NCBI RefSeq assembly: GCF_014876185.1
Contig: NZ_JADALJ010000001.1
Coordinates: forward strand, 3,143,501-3,207,500
Direction: 5' to 3'
Source of the DNA: Rufibacter sp. LB8
GTDB taxonomy: Bacteria; Bacteroidota; Bacteroidia; Cytophagales; Hymenobacteraceae
Length of the DNA: 64,000 bases
Position 1 is the stretch's first letter. Every line of letters starts with the position of its first letter. Made by a program: the position numbers and the translations under genes. The notes under the pieces are model-generated. The model ran no database searches, was not told the origin of the DNA, and saw only the letters and a list, made by a program, of their open reading frames with translations. This document shows positions 51,116-58,302 of this stretch, piece after piece.

Positions 51116-51123
51116 CAAAGTTA
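51116..51123 (-). promoter_or_regulatory. Possible -7 promoter element of ileS
   Basis: On the minus strand it reads TAACTTTG (TAnnTTTG). A TTG 25 nt further upstream could be the -33 element, slightly further than usual. The leader would be ~110 nt. Confidence 0.35.
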
Positions 51124-51160
51124 AGAATAAAAACTTGTGTAGCGGGTTCAAGGATTACTC

Positions 51161-51200
51161 CCGTTTTCAGGCTCATTTCCAGAAACGAGGCCAAAAACGG
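51161..51200. repeat. Hairpin element
   Basis: CCGTTTTCAGGCTCATTT and AAACGAGGCCAAAAACGG around CCAG. Confidence 0.9.
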
Positions 51201-51226
51201 AAATTCACTTTGGAGGCGGATTACTA

Positions 51227-51357
51227 GCGCGAGTCTCCATACTCGTGGTACCAGATGTGTGGAGTCTCCAGACTCCTTTTCCTATATGTTCGGTTTGTGG
51301 TTCACTGCGAGTCTGGAGACTCACTTCATCCCAAGTCACAAGACTGGAGTCTCGCGC
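51227..51357. repeat. GAGTCT/AGACTC palindrome cluster
   Basis: Ends GCGCGAGTCTCCA and TGGAGTCTCGCGC are inverted repeats (one mismatch). Inside are two compact hairpins, GGAGTCTCCAGACTCC (51261-51276) and GAGTCTGGAGACTC (51309-51322), so the hexamer GAGTCT/AGACTC appears about six times in 131 bp. Confidence 0.8.
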
Positions 51358-51424
51358 CATAGCAATGTGTGAAATACCAGCTATCTAAAATAAAGAAGAC
51401 GCGCACCGGCTCCGTGGAAAACCT

Positions 51425-51463
51425 GGCGTTTTTGGGTTCTGAATTGGAAACGAAGGCAAAACC
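51425..51463. repeat. Hairpin element, degenerate copy
   Basis: GGCGTTTTTGGGTTCTGAAT and GGAAACGAAGGCAAAACC; outline kept, pairing largely lost. Confidence 0.55.
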
Positions 51464-51587
51464 AGGAATCCACTTTTTCACAGCACAACTTTGGTCTTTC
51501 TTTATTCCGCTTCATTTTTAAGCGGCTTTATGATGGGCGGCACGCTGCTTCTTTGTTTATTTGCCGCTGCACTTTTCAACGTTTGCC

Positions 51588-52676
51588 ATGTCTCCTACAC
51601 AAATTGTCTCTGTCAGTTATCAACCGCTCAACCTGCCTTTGAACGAGCCCTTCGCCATTGCCACGGGCACGCAGTACCAAGTAGAAAATGTGGTGGTGCA
51701 AGTTACCTTGGCCAACGGCACCACGGGTTTGGGCGAAGCGGCTCCGTTCCCGGCTGTGAGCGGCGAGACACAGGAAAGTACGTTGGCCGTGCTGCAGAAC
51801 TTGGAAAAGCTGATGCTCCAGAAAGACGTGAAAAACTGGCGCACGCTGGCCAAGGAATTGGAAGCCGCCGCGTATGATGCCCCCGCCGCCCGCTGCGGAC
51901 TGGAAATGGCTATTTTGGATGCGCTCTGCAAGCATTACAACATGCCGTTGTATGTGTTCTTTGGAGGTGTGCAGACCCAACTGATTACAGACCTCACCAT
52001 CACTGCCGGGGATGAAGCCCATGCTGCCGCTTCAGCCAAGTCCATTGTAGCCCGTGGGTTCTCCATAATCAAAGTAAAAACCGAAGGCGTGGATGTGGAC
52101 TATGATTTTAGACGAATGCAGGCTATCCACACCGCGGCTCCAGACGCCAAATTAATTATAGACGGAAACTGCGGCTATGATTTAACGCGGGCTCAAGACT
52201 TTGTCCACCGGCTGCAAGAAGCCAAAATACCCGTTATCTTACTGGAACAACCACTTCCGCGGGAATCTTGGGAAGACTTGGCCATGTTGGCAACCACCTG
52301 CCCTTTCCCCATCGCCGCCGATGAATCAGCGCGCTGCGCGAAAGACGTGGCCCGATTGGCACAGGACAAAAGTGCCTCGGTTGTCAACATAAAACTGATG
52401 AAAGCCGGTGTGCTGGAAGCTTTGCAGATGGCCGCGCTGGCAAAAGTGCACGGATTGGGTCTTATGATTGGCGGCATGGTGGAGAGCATCCTGGCCATGA
52501 CTTTCTCGGCACACTTCGCAGCGGGCATTGGCGGCTTTGACTTCGTGGATTTAGATACACCTTTGTTTATAGCAGAGCATCCGTTTACGGGCGGTTTCCA
52601 ACAGCAGGGTGAACATTTGCAATTAGATTCAGAAATTGCTGGGCATGGCGTCACGCTAGATTCGCCTCTTTCCTAA
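51588..52676 (+). CDS. Dipeptide epimerase (L-Ala-D/L-Glu epimerase type)
   Basis: 362 residues from the ATG at 51588 (MSPTQIVSVSYQPLNLPLNE); the ATG nine codons earlier lies in leader sequence. It is an enolase-superfamily barrel with the muconate-lactonising-type second-half motifs: KVKTEGVDVDYDF (catalytic K-x-K), IIDGNCGYDL (metal Asp), LLEQPLPRESWEDLAML (Glu) and AADESARCAKDVARLAQ (Asp), then the KLMKAGVLEALQMA lysine. Such enzymes racemise Ala-Glu dipeptides from cell-wall recycling. The exact dipeptide is not certain. Confidence 0.92.
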   Translation: MSPTQIVSVSYQPLNLPLNEPFAIATGTQYQVENVVVQVTLANGTTGLGEAAPFPAVSGETQESTLAVLQNLEKLMLQKDVKNWRTLAKELEAAAYDAPAARCGLEMAILDALCKHYNMPLYVFFGGVQTQLITDLTITAGDEAHAAASAKSIVARGFSIIKVKTEGVDVDYDFRRMQAIHTAAPDAKLIIDGNCGYDLTRAQDFVHRLQEAKIPVILLEQPLPRESWEDLAMLATTCPFPIAADESARCAKDVARLAQDKSASVVNIKLMKAGVLEALQMAALAKVHGLGLMIGGMVESILAMTFSAHFAAGIGGFDFVDLDTPLFIAEHPFTGGFQQQGEHLQLDSEIAGHGVTLDSPLS

Positions 52677-52695
52677 ATCTTAGAAGAGAAACCAG

Positions 52696-52747
52696 AATGC
52701 GTTTTTGGCTCCGTTTTCAGAAATGGAGCCAAAAACGCATTTTTTTA
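52696..52747 (+). terminator. Hairpin element acting as intrinsic terminator of the epimerase gene
   Basis: The hairpin element at 52699-52738 (arms GCGTTTTTGGCTCCGTTT and AAATGGAGCCAAAAACGC, all pairs kept apart from one G-T) is extended by AAT/ATT and runs into T(7), 20 bp after the stop. Confidence 0.9.
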
Positions 52748-52749
52748 AT

Positions 52750-52778
52750 GTAGAGACCAGGCAATGCCTTGCCTCCCA
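52750..52778. repeat. GTAGAGAC palindrome, copy 2 (decayed)
   Basis: GTAGAGACCAGGCA and TGCCTTGCCTCCCA; matches 28273-28301 with several changes in the right arm. Confidence 0.65.
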
Positions 52779-52963
52779 CATATTCCGGATTATTTAATTT
52801 GGTAGGGATTGGTGAATAATTTTAAATACCAGCTTCTGATAAGTAAATATGCGTTCGGTAGTTTCGCCAATCAGGAGATTGGCTGCCCGGTCCTACGAAG
52901 AGCGCGTTGCTAACTTTTCGCAGAACATTTTGGGATGACCGTCAAAATTAATCTTACATCAAT

Positions 52964-52996
52964 AAAAAAGGCGCTCCCATGACAGGAACGCCTTTT
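52964..52996 (-). terminator. Intrinsic terminator of glyS
   Basis: AAAAGGCG and CGCCTTTT around a 15-nt loop with an inner TCC-GGA stem; a T-run follows on the minus strand. Confidence 0.82.
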
Positions 52997-53036
52997 CTGT
53001 TTTTGGGCACAATTCTGGAAATGAAGCCGAAAACGG
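52997..53036. repeat. Hairpin element
   Basis: CTGTTTTTGGGCACAATT and AAATGAAGCCGAAAACGG around CTGG; the left arm is partly decayed. It lies three bases after the glyS stop. Confidence 0.82.
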
Positions 53037-53039
53037 AGA

Positions 53040-54536
53040 TTACAGCTTCTCAAAAATACGTTTGAAACTCACGGCATCCCCAATGTACTGGCGAAGTTCT
53101 GAGAGGTGCATGCGTTTCTGCTCACGGCTGTCGCGCTCGCGTACGGTGACGGTGTCGTTTTCCAGGGTCTCGTAATCCACGGCAATACAGAACGGCGTTC
53201 CAATCAGGTCCTGGCGGGTGTAGCGTTTGCCAATGGCGTCACGCTCCTCGTAAATCATGTTGAAGTCAAAGCGCAGGTCATTGAAGATCTCCATGGCTTT
53301 CTCGGGTAGGCCGTCTTTCTTCACCAGCGGGAAAACGGCGGCTTTCACCGGGGCAATGGCCGGATGGAATTTGAGGAAGGTACGGGTTTTGGTGTTCTCG
53401 CCTTCGGTGATTTCCTCTTCCTGGTAGGCGTTGCAAAGCGTCATCAGGAACAGACGGTCAGCGCCCACGGACGTTTCCACCACGTACGGCACATAGTTTC
53501 CGAAAGGTTTTCCGTCTTCGTTGAGGTCATTGTCAAAGTACTGCTGCTTTTTACGGCTCAGGTTCTGGTGCTGGGTTAGGTCGAAATCAGTTCTGGAGTG
53601 GATGCCTTCCACTTCTTTGAAGCCGAAGGGGAATTCAAACTCAATGTCCACGGCGGCGTTGGCGTAGTGGGCCAGCTTTTCGTGGTCATGGAACCGGAGT
53701 TTGTTGGCGGGAACGCCCAGTGCCTCGTGCCAATTCTTACGCATGGTGCGCCAGTGCTGGTACCATTCCATCTCGGTGCCAGGGCGAACGAAGAACTGCA
53801 TTTCCATCTGCTCAAACTCGCGCATTCTGAAAATGAACTGGCGCGCCACAATCTCGTTCCGGAACGCTTTCCCAATCTGGGCAATCCCGAAGGGAATTTT
53901 CATACGGCCAGATTTCTGCACGTTCAGGAAATTCACGAAGATTCCCTGGGCAGTTTCAGGGCGTAGATAGATGGTGCTGGAGTCCTCTGCCACGGAGCCC
54001 ACCTGTGTGGAAAACATGAGGTTGAACTGGCGCACATCGGTCCACTTAGAAGTACCTGATATTGGGCACTTTATATTTTCTGAGATAATGAGCTCCTGCA
54101 CGCCTTTCAGGTCTTCGGCGCCCAAGAGACGGCCCATTTCCTGCAACAGTGCGTTGGCTTTTTCCACATCACCGGCTTTCTCGTACTCGGCGGCTTTTTC
54201 TTCTATGAGAACATCGGCGCGGTAGCGTTTCTTGGAGTCCAGGTTGTCAATCATGGGATCGTTGAACGAATCCACGTGGCCCGAGGCTTTCCAGGTGTGC
54301 GGGTGCATGAAGATGGACGCGTCAATGCCCACCACGTTCTGGTGCAGCTGGGTCATGCATTTCCACCAAAGCGTTTTGAGGTTGTTCTTCAGTTCCACCC
54401 CATTCTGGCCATAGTCATAGACCGCCTGCAAGCCGTCATAAATCTCGCTGGACGGGAACACGAAGCCGTATTCCTTGGCGTGCGAGATGATATCTTTCAG
54501 CTGTGCGTTTTCTGTGGTTTTCTCAGTTGTGCTCAT
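53040..54536 (-). CDS. glyS: Glycyl-tRNA synthetase (single-chain, class II)
   Basis: 498 residues from the ATG at 54536 (MSTTEKTTENAQLKDIISHA); an ATG 16 codons earlier is in leader sequence. This is the homodimeric type (as in eukaryotes and many Gram-positives), not the two-subunit alpha2beta2 form. The class II motifs are visible: EYGFVFPSSEIYDGLQAVYD at the start, the motif 2 region FRNEIVARQFIFRMREFEQM, and motif 3 in VVETSVGADRLFLMTLC. The C-terminal ~100 residues are the anticodon-binding domain. It charges tRNA-Gly. Confidence 0.96.
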   Translation of the reverse strand: MSTTEKTTENAQLKDIISHAKEYGFVFPSSEIYDGLQAVYDYGQNGVELKNNLKTLWWKCMTQLHQNVVGIDASIFMHPHTWKASGHVDSFNDPMIDNLDSKKRYRADVLIEEKAAEYEKAGDVEKANALLQEMGRLLGAEDLKGVQELIISENIKCPISGTSKWTDVRQFNLMFSTQVGSVAEDSSTIYLRPETAQGIFVNFLNVQKSGRMKIPFGIAQIGKAFRNEIVARQFIFRMREFEQMEMQFFVRPGTEMEWYQHWRTMRKNWHEALGVPANKLRFHDHEKLAHYANAAVDIEFEFPFGFKEVEGIHSRTDFDLTQHQNLSRKKQQYFDNDLNEDGKPFGNYVPYVVETSVGADRLFLMTLCNAYQEEEITEGENTKTRTFLKFHPAIAPVKAAVFPLVKKDGLPEKAMEIFNDLRFDFNMIYEERDAIGKRYTRQDLIGTPFCIAVDYETLENDTVTVRERDSREQKRMHLSELRQYIGDAVSFKRIFEKL

Positions 54537-54653
54537 GGGCGCAAATATAGGGGTTTTAGTGGCACAAAGCTGTATGATTTGCATGTTAGCCCGCCGTTGG
54601 GAACCAGGCTCCTATCTTTTTGATTATTTGGTCTTTATTTTATTTTATTTAGC

Positions 54654-54705
54654 GTATGTTACCCCAATGTTATGTGATTTAACAATTCGGTAACATTGGA
54701 CATAC
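54654..54705. promoter_or_regulatory. Dyad symmetry upstream of the phosphate transporter gene
   Basis: GTATGT...CCAATGTTA is complementary to TAACATTGG...ACATAC (15 pairs; the left arm has four extra bases, TACC). It lies 47 bp before the transporter start, in the divergent glyS-pit gap, and could be an operator. The AT-rich downstream part (ATACTTTTAACTAG) could hold the promoter. Confidence 0.5.
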
Positions 54706-54751
54706 TTTTAACTAGTAGTTTTGGCAGCTTTTTTTCTCACCCTCAATTTTT

Positions 54752-56158
54752 ATGTTCGGATTAGAGACTGACTTATTGATTCTGCTGGTAATTTGTTTGC
54801 TGGCAGCCTGTGCGTTTGAATTTGTGAACGGTTTCCATGACACAGCCAATGCCGTAGCCACGGTTATCTACACTAACACCCTCCGGCCCTGGGCGGCGGT
54901 GGTATGGTCTGGCTTCTGGAATTTTATTGGGGTTTTTGCGGGTGGTATTGGCGTGGCCATGGGCATTGTGTACCTCTTGCCCATTGAAACGCTCATTGAC
55001 CAAGACGTCTGGCATGGCGTGGCCATGGTGGGCGCCCTGCTGGTGAGTGCCATAGTCTGGAACGTGGGTACCTGGTATTATGGCCTTCCGTCTTCCAGTT
55101 CGCACACCTTGATCGGCTCTATTCTGGGTCTGGGCATTGCTTATTCCCTGCTGCCTTCTACCAGCGGCACTACGTTTGCCTGGGATGAAGCCACCAAAAC
55201 GGGCATGTCACTGATAGTATCACCGTTTCTGGGGTTCACGCTCACCGTGTTTCTGATGTTCTTGCTGAAGCGGTTTGTGAAGAACAAGACCATTTTCAAA
55301 GAACCTCACAAACGCAAGGCGCCGCCGCTCTGGATTAGAATTATCTTGATCATCACCTGTACGCTGGTGTCTTTCTTCCATGGGTCAAATGACGGTCAGA
55401 AAGGCGTGGGCTTGGTAATGCTGATTTTGATAGCCATTGTGCCTACGTATTTTGCGCTGGACCAAACCAAGAACCCGTTTGAGTTGCAAACGTCGCTGGT
55501 GAAAGTGGAGCAGGTGTTGGGTAAGGTTGACAGCACAGTGCTCTCTGCCTCAGATGCGCAGCAGCTGCGCCATTTGAACGAGGAAGTGCAGGAGATGAAA
55601 ACCATCTTCGCGGCCAGCGCCGGTTTAAAAGAACTTCCCAATGATGCCCGCTTCAAACTGAGAAGAGACATTCTGCTCATCACCAAGAACTCCAAGAACC
55701 TGCTGGAAAGCAAAGACATCACGATTAGCCAGCGTGACCGTGACGTACTCAACGAAGGCGTGACCGGCATGCGCTCGTTCACAGACTACGCCCCAGACTG
55801 GGTGATCATGATGATTGCGCTTTCCCTGGGCCTGGGCACCATGATTGGCTGGAAACGGATTGTGAAAACCATAGGCGAGAAAATTGGCAAGGAACACCTC
55901 ACGTACGCGCAAGGCGCCTCGGCGGAGTTCATGGCGGCCAGCGTGATAGGTTTCTCCACGTTTGTGTTCAAGCTGCCGGTAAGTACCACCCACATTCTGT
56001 CTTCTGGTATTGCCGGTAGTATGGTGGCCAACAAGGGCATTAAAAACCTGAATGCCGGTACCATCAAAAACATTGCCCTGGCCTGGGTGCTGACCCTGCC
56101 GGTTTCCATGTTCCTGTCTGGTTCATTGTTCCTTTTGTTCCGGTGGATGATGGATTAA
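54752..56158 (+). CDS. Inorganic phosphate transporter (PiT family)
   Basis: 468 residues with ~10-12 membrane segments. It carries both PiT signature repeats: GFHDTANAVATVIYTNTL near residue 30 and LPVSTTHILSSGIAGSMVA near residue 410. A large soluble stretch in the middle (residues ~235-340, EQVLGKVDSTVLSASDAQQL) separates the two halves, as in PiT. It uses a cation gradient to take up phosphate. It begins 47 bp after a dyad and is followed by a second, divergent PiT-like gene. Confidence 0.93.
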   Translation: MFGLETDLLILLVICLLAACAFEFVNGFHDTANAVATVIYTNTLRPWAAVVWSGFWNFIGVFAGGIGVAMGIVYLLPIETLIDQDVWHGVAMVGALLVSAIVWNVGTWYYGLPSSSSHTLIGSILGLGIAYSLLPSTSGTTFAWDEATKTGMSLIVSPFLGFTLTVFLMFLLKRFVKNKTIFKEPHKRKAPPLWIRIILIITCTLVSFFHGSNDGQKGVGLVMLILIAIVPTYFALDQTKNPFELQTSLVKVEQVLGKVDSTVLSASDAQQLRHLNEEVQEMKTIFAASAGLKELPNDARFKLRRDILLITKNSKNLLESKDITISQRDRDVLNEGVTGMRSFTDYAPDWVIMMIALSLGLGTMIGWKRIVKTIGEKIGKEHLTYAQGASAEFMAASVIGFSTFVFKLPVSTTHILSSGIAGSMVANKGIKNLNAGTIKNIALAWVLTLPVSMFLSGSLFLLFRWMMD

Positions 56159-56178
56159 GGCCTGTATGACTTTTATAT

Positions 56179-56214
56179 AAGAAGAGCCTCCCTAGTACCA
56201 GGGAGGCTCTTCTT
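56179..56214 (+). terminator. Intrinsic terminator of the phosphate transporter gene
   Basis: AAGAAGAGCCTCCCT and AGGGAGGCTCTTCTT pair perfectly (15 bp) around AGTACC; the following U-tract is weak (TTCTTGTGTAT). Confidence 0.82.
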
Positions 56215-56222
56215 GTGTATAG

Positions 56223-56262
56223 CCGTTTTCGGGCTCATTTATGGAAATGAGCCCGAAAACGG
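56223..56262. repeat. Hairpin element, perfect copy
   Basis: CCGTTTTCGGGCTCATTT and AAATGAGCCCGAAAACGG around ATGG, all 18 pairs matched. It follows the phosphate transporter terminator. Confidence 0.95.
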
Positions 56263-56437
56263 AAAAGTGGCCTAGCAGCTAACGGCTTATTTAACTGTCA
56301 CAGAGCTACCCGGACGTGGCCCTTCCTTCAAAGTTGGTATCTATTTTCTATCTTACCTTCAGGATTATCGTATTCACGTAATATTCTGGTTTTATTTACG
56401 GCTCTATTTGACTTCATTCTACCTTTAAATAAACTTA

Positions 56438-57574
56438 ATGGCCAAACGTAAGAAGGGAAAAGGATCCCTGGTTCCTGCCCAACCCTACAAATTCCGGAAA
56501 CGGATAGGTATTCTGGACATCATTCTCAAGCGGGATAAAAGCTTCCTTTACTTTATTGCCTTTTCCTTTATTCTGGTGGGCGTGGTGTACCCGTATGCCT
56601 CTGTGGCCATGTGGGTGGGGTTTGCATTTGCGGGCTACTCTGCCATTGCCAATGACAGCATACAAACCATAGGCACGTTCATTGTTTCCAACGAAGACAA
56701 AAAATGGTACTGGCAGTGGCTTTTCATGGGCGGCATTTTTCTGGCCACCGTTTTTTACAGCTGGTACGTCTTCAACGGCGATGTCACGTATGAACGCCTT
56801 TCTTCCAAAGGGTTCAAAGATACGCCTACCAGCTTTGTGTTCCTGCAGATAGCCGCCCCGGTCATCTTGCTCCTGCTCACCCGCTTCCGGATTCCGGTTT
56901 CCACCACTTTTATGCTCCTGAGCGTTTTCACCGTTGACTCCAAGGCTATTTTAAGTATGGTGAACAAGAGTTTGATGGGCTACGTGGCTGCCTTTTTAGT
57001 GGCCTTGTTTCTGTATCTGCTATTAACTAACATCATCAAGAAGTTTATAAAAGGCCAGGCCCATGGTGCCTGGATCTGGGCCCAGTGGATCATCAGTGGC
57101 TTTCTGTGGCATATCTGGCTGGCTCAGGATCTGGCCAACATTGCGGTGTACCTTCCCCGCCAATTGAATGTGTGGGAGTTCGCAGCCTTTGCGGCTTTTA
57201 TCTTCTTTGGTCTGGCGTATATTTTCTACATGCGCGGTGAGAAGATACAGAACATCATCAATGAGAAATCTGAGGTGCGGGATGTACGCAGTGCCACCAT
57301 TATTGACCTGGTGTATGCGCTCATTCTCTATTATTTCAAGGAAGTCAACAACGTGCCCATGAGTACTACCTGGGTGTTTGTGGGCTTGCTGGCGGGCCGC
57401 GAGTTGGGAATGCGCATCAGGTCCAGAGATTCTACTACCAAGTTCGCCAAGACCTTTAAATTGATAGGCAAAGACATCTTCTCCGTGGCTCTTGGTTTAT
57501 TGATCTCCATTCTTTTGGCCATTGCCATTAACCCGGCTATTCAGGAAGAGATTAAAGCGTATTTTATGGGGTAA
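56438..57574 (+). CDS. Divergent PiT-like membrane protein
   Basis: 378 residues, ~9-10 membrane segments after a basic N-terminus (MAKRKKGKGSLVPAQPYKFR). PiT-like half-motifs remain: FAGYSAIANDSIQTIGTFIV resembles the first PiT repeat, and FRIPVSTTFMLLSV plus NNVPMSTTWVFVGLLAGREL resemble the second (P-V/M-S-T-T). The classical GFNDAANA and PVSTTH forms are lost, so it may not carry phosphate, or may have another substrate or act as a partner. It lies downstream of the true PiT gene on the same strand. Confidence 0.8.
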   Translation: MAKRKKGKGSLVPAQPYKFRKRIGILDIILKRDKSFLYFIAFSFILVGVVYPYASVAMWVGFAFAGYSAIANDSIQTIGTFIVSNEDKKWYWQWLFMGGIFLATVFYSWYVFNGDVTYERLSSKGFKDTPTSFVFLQIAAPVILLLLTRFRIPVSTTFMLLSVFTVDSKAILSMVNKSLMGYVAAFLVALFLYLLLTNIIKKFIKGQAHGAWIWAQWIISGFLWHIWLAQDLANIAVYLPRQLNVWEFAAFAAFIFFGLAYIFYMRGEKIQNIINEKSEVRDVRSATIIDLVYALILYYFKEVNNVPMSTTWVFVGLLAGRELGMRIRSRDSTTKFAKTFKLIGKDIFSVALGLLISILLAIAINPAIQEEIKAYFMG

Positions 57575-57598
57575 CCCTGCTCTCACATAGATATAAAC

Positions 57599-57629
57599 AA
57601 AATAGCCGCTCTAGAGCGGCTATTTTGTT
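57599..57629 (+). terminator. Intrinsic terminator of the PiT-like gene
   Basis: 28-bp perfect palindrome: AAAATAGCCGCTCT and AGAGCGGCTATTTT, then TTTTGTTT. Confidence 0.9.
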
Positions 57630-57706
57630 TACCAGGCATTTGGTTTGAATTTTCTGGGTCTGCTAAACTGAAAATGTAGCCAGAGCGTGTAGGCTTGGTT
57701 AAATTT

Positions 57707-57746
57707 CCGTTTTTGGCCTCATTTTCAGAAATGAGCCTGAAAACGG
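57707..57746. repeat. Hairpin element
   Basis: CCGTTTTTGGCCTCATTT and AAATGAGCCTGAAAACGG around TCAG, extended by ATTT/AAAT. It is the last copy in the window; none follows to 64 kb. Confidence 0.9.
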
Positions 57747-57810
57747 AAATAGCCACTAGATACAGCCTTCTTTAAACCAATGCTGAATGGCTTATATAAT
57801 GGATTTCCCC

Positions 57811-58302
57811 TTATGATGTGGCTTGGTTGTCGCTGGGCCACAGGACTTCCAGGTTATCATCCATGTGTACGCCAAAGTTGATGGCCAACAGCTTTCCTTC
57901 TTCAAAGTAAAGGTCAATCATCTCTTTCTCGTAAGACAGGCAGGTCACGTTGTTCTCAATTTTCTCTTTCTCCACAGATTGCACGCCCTGCTGCTTGAAC
58001 AAGTCTTCCACTTCCTGGATTTCCATCTCAAACAGTTTCTTGCCCCAGAGGGTCACGTTGGGGTTGGCGGTTTCTATGCAGCTGAGGCGGTAATCATCTT
58101 CCTTGTCAAAGTAAAAGGAGAAACCGGTGTCCCAGTAGTTCCAGGCTTTGTGCTCAAATTCGTCTTCGTCGTCTGACTCTTCTATTTCTTCGGGCTCGCC
58201 CATGAGATCCTCTACCTGGTCCATGCTCAAACCGAAGACTAACTCCCCAATTCCCTGGCCCAACCGAATCTCATGATCAAACTGCTCGTTGTTCTCTTCC
58301 AT
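57811..58302 (-). CDS. Hypothetical acidic protein
   Basis: 163 residues from the ATG at 58302 (MEENNEQFDHEIRLGQGIGE); the ATG at 58335 adds 11 residues. Very acidic, with a poly-acidic segment EEIEESDDEDEFEHKAW around residue 40-55. No signal peptide or membrane segment. It has no recognised family; a repeated hydrophobic-acidic pattern (GLSMDQVEDLMGEPEEI, EMEIQEVEDLFKQQ) suggests two similar halves of a small soluble domain. It borders the oriC-like region but no link is shown. Confidence 0.65.
   Translation of the reverse strand: MEENNEQFDHEIRLGQGIGELVFGLSMDQVEDLMGEPEEIEESDDEDEFEHKAWNYWDTGFSFYFDKEDDYRLSCIETANPNVTLWGKKLFEMEIQEVEDLFKQQGVQSVEKEKIENNVTCLSYEKEMIDLYFEEGKLLAINFGVHMDDNLEVLWPSDNQATS

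Larger units (their letters stand above)
50998..51587. other. Intergenic region between ileS and dipeptide epimerase genes
   Basis: About 590 bp: a possible ileS promoter, a hairpin element, a GAGTCT/AGACTC cluster and a decayed hairpin element. No gene is supported. Confidence 0.7.
52677..53039. other. Intergenic region between dipeptide epimerase and glyS genes
   Basis: 363 bp between convergent genes: terminators for both, two hairpin elements, a decayed GTAGAGAC palindrome and a small CCAATCAGGAGATTGG stem at ~52867. No gene. Confidence 0.7.
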
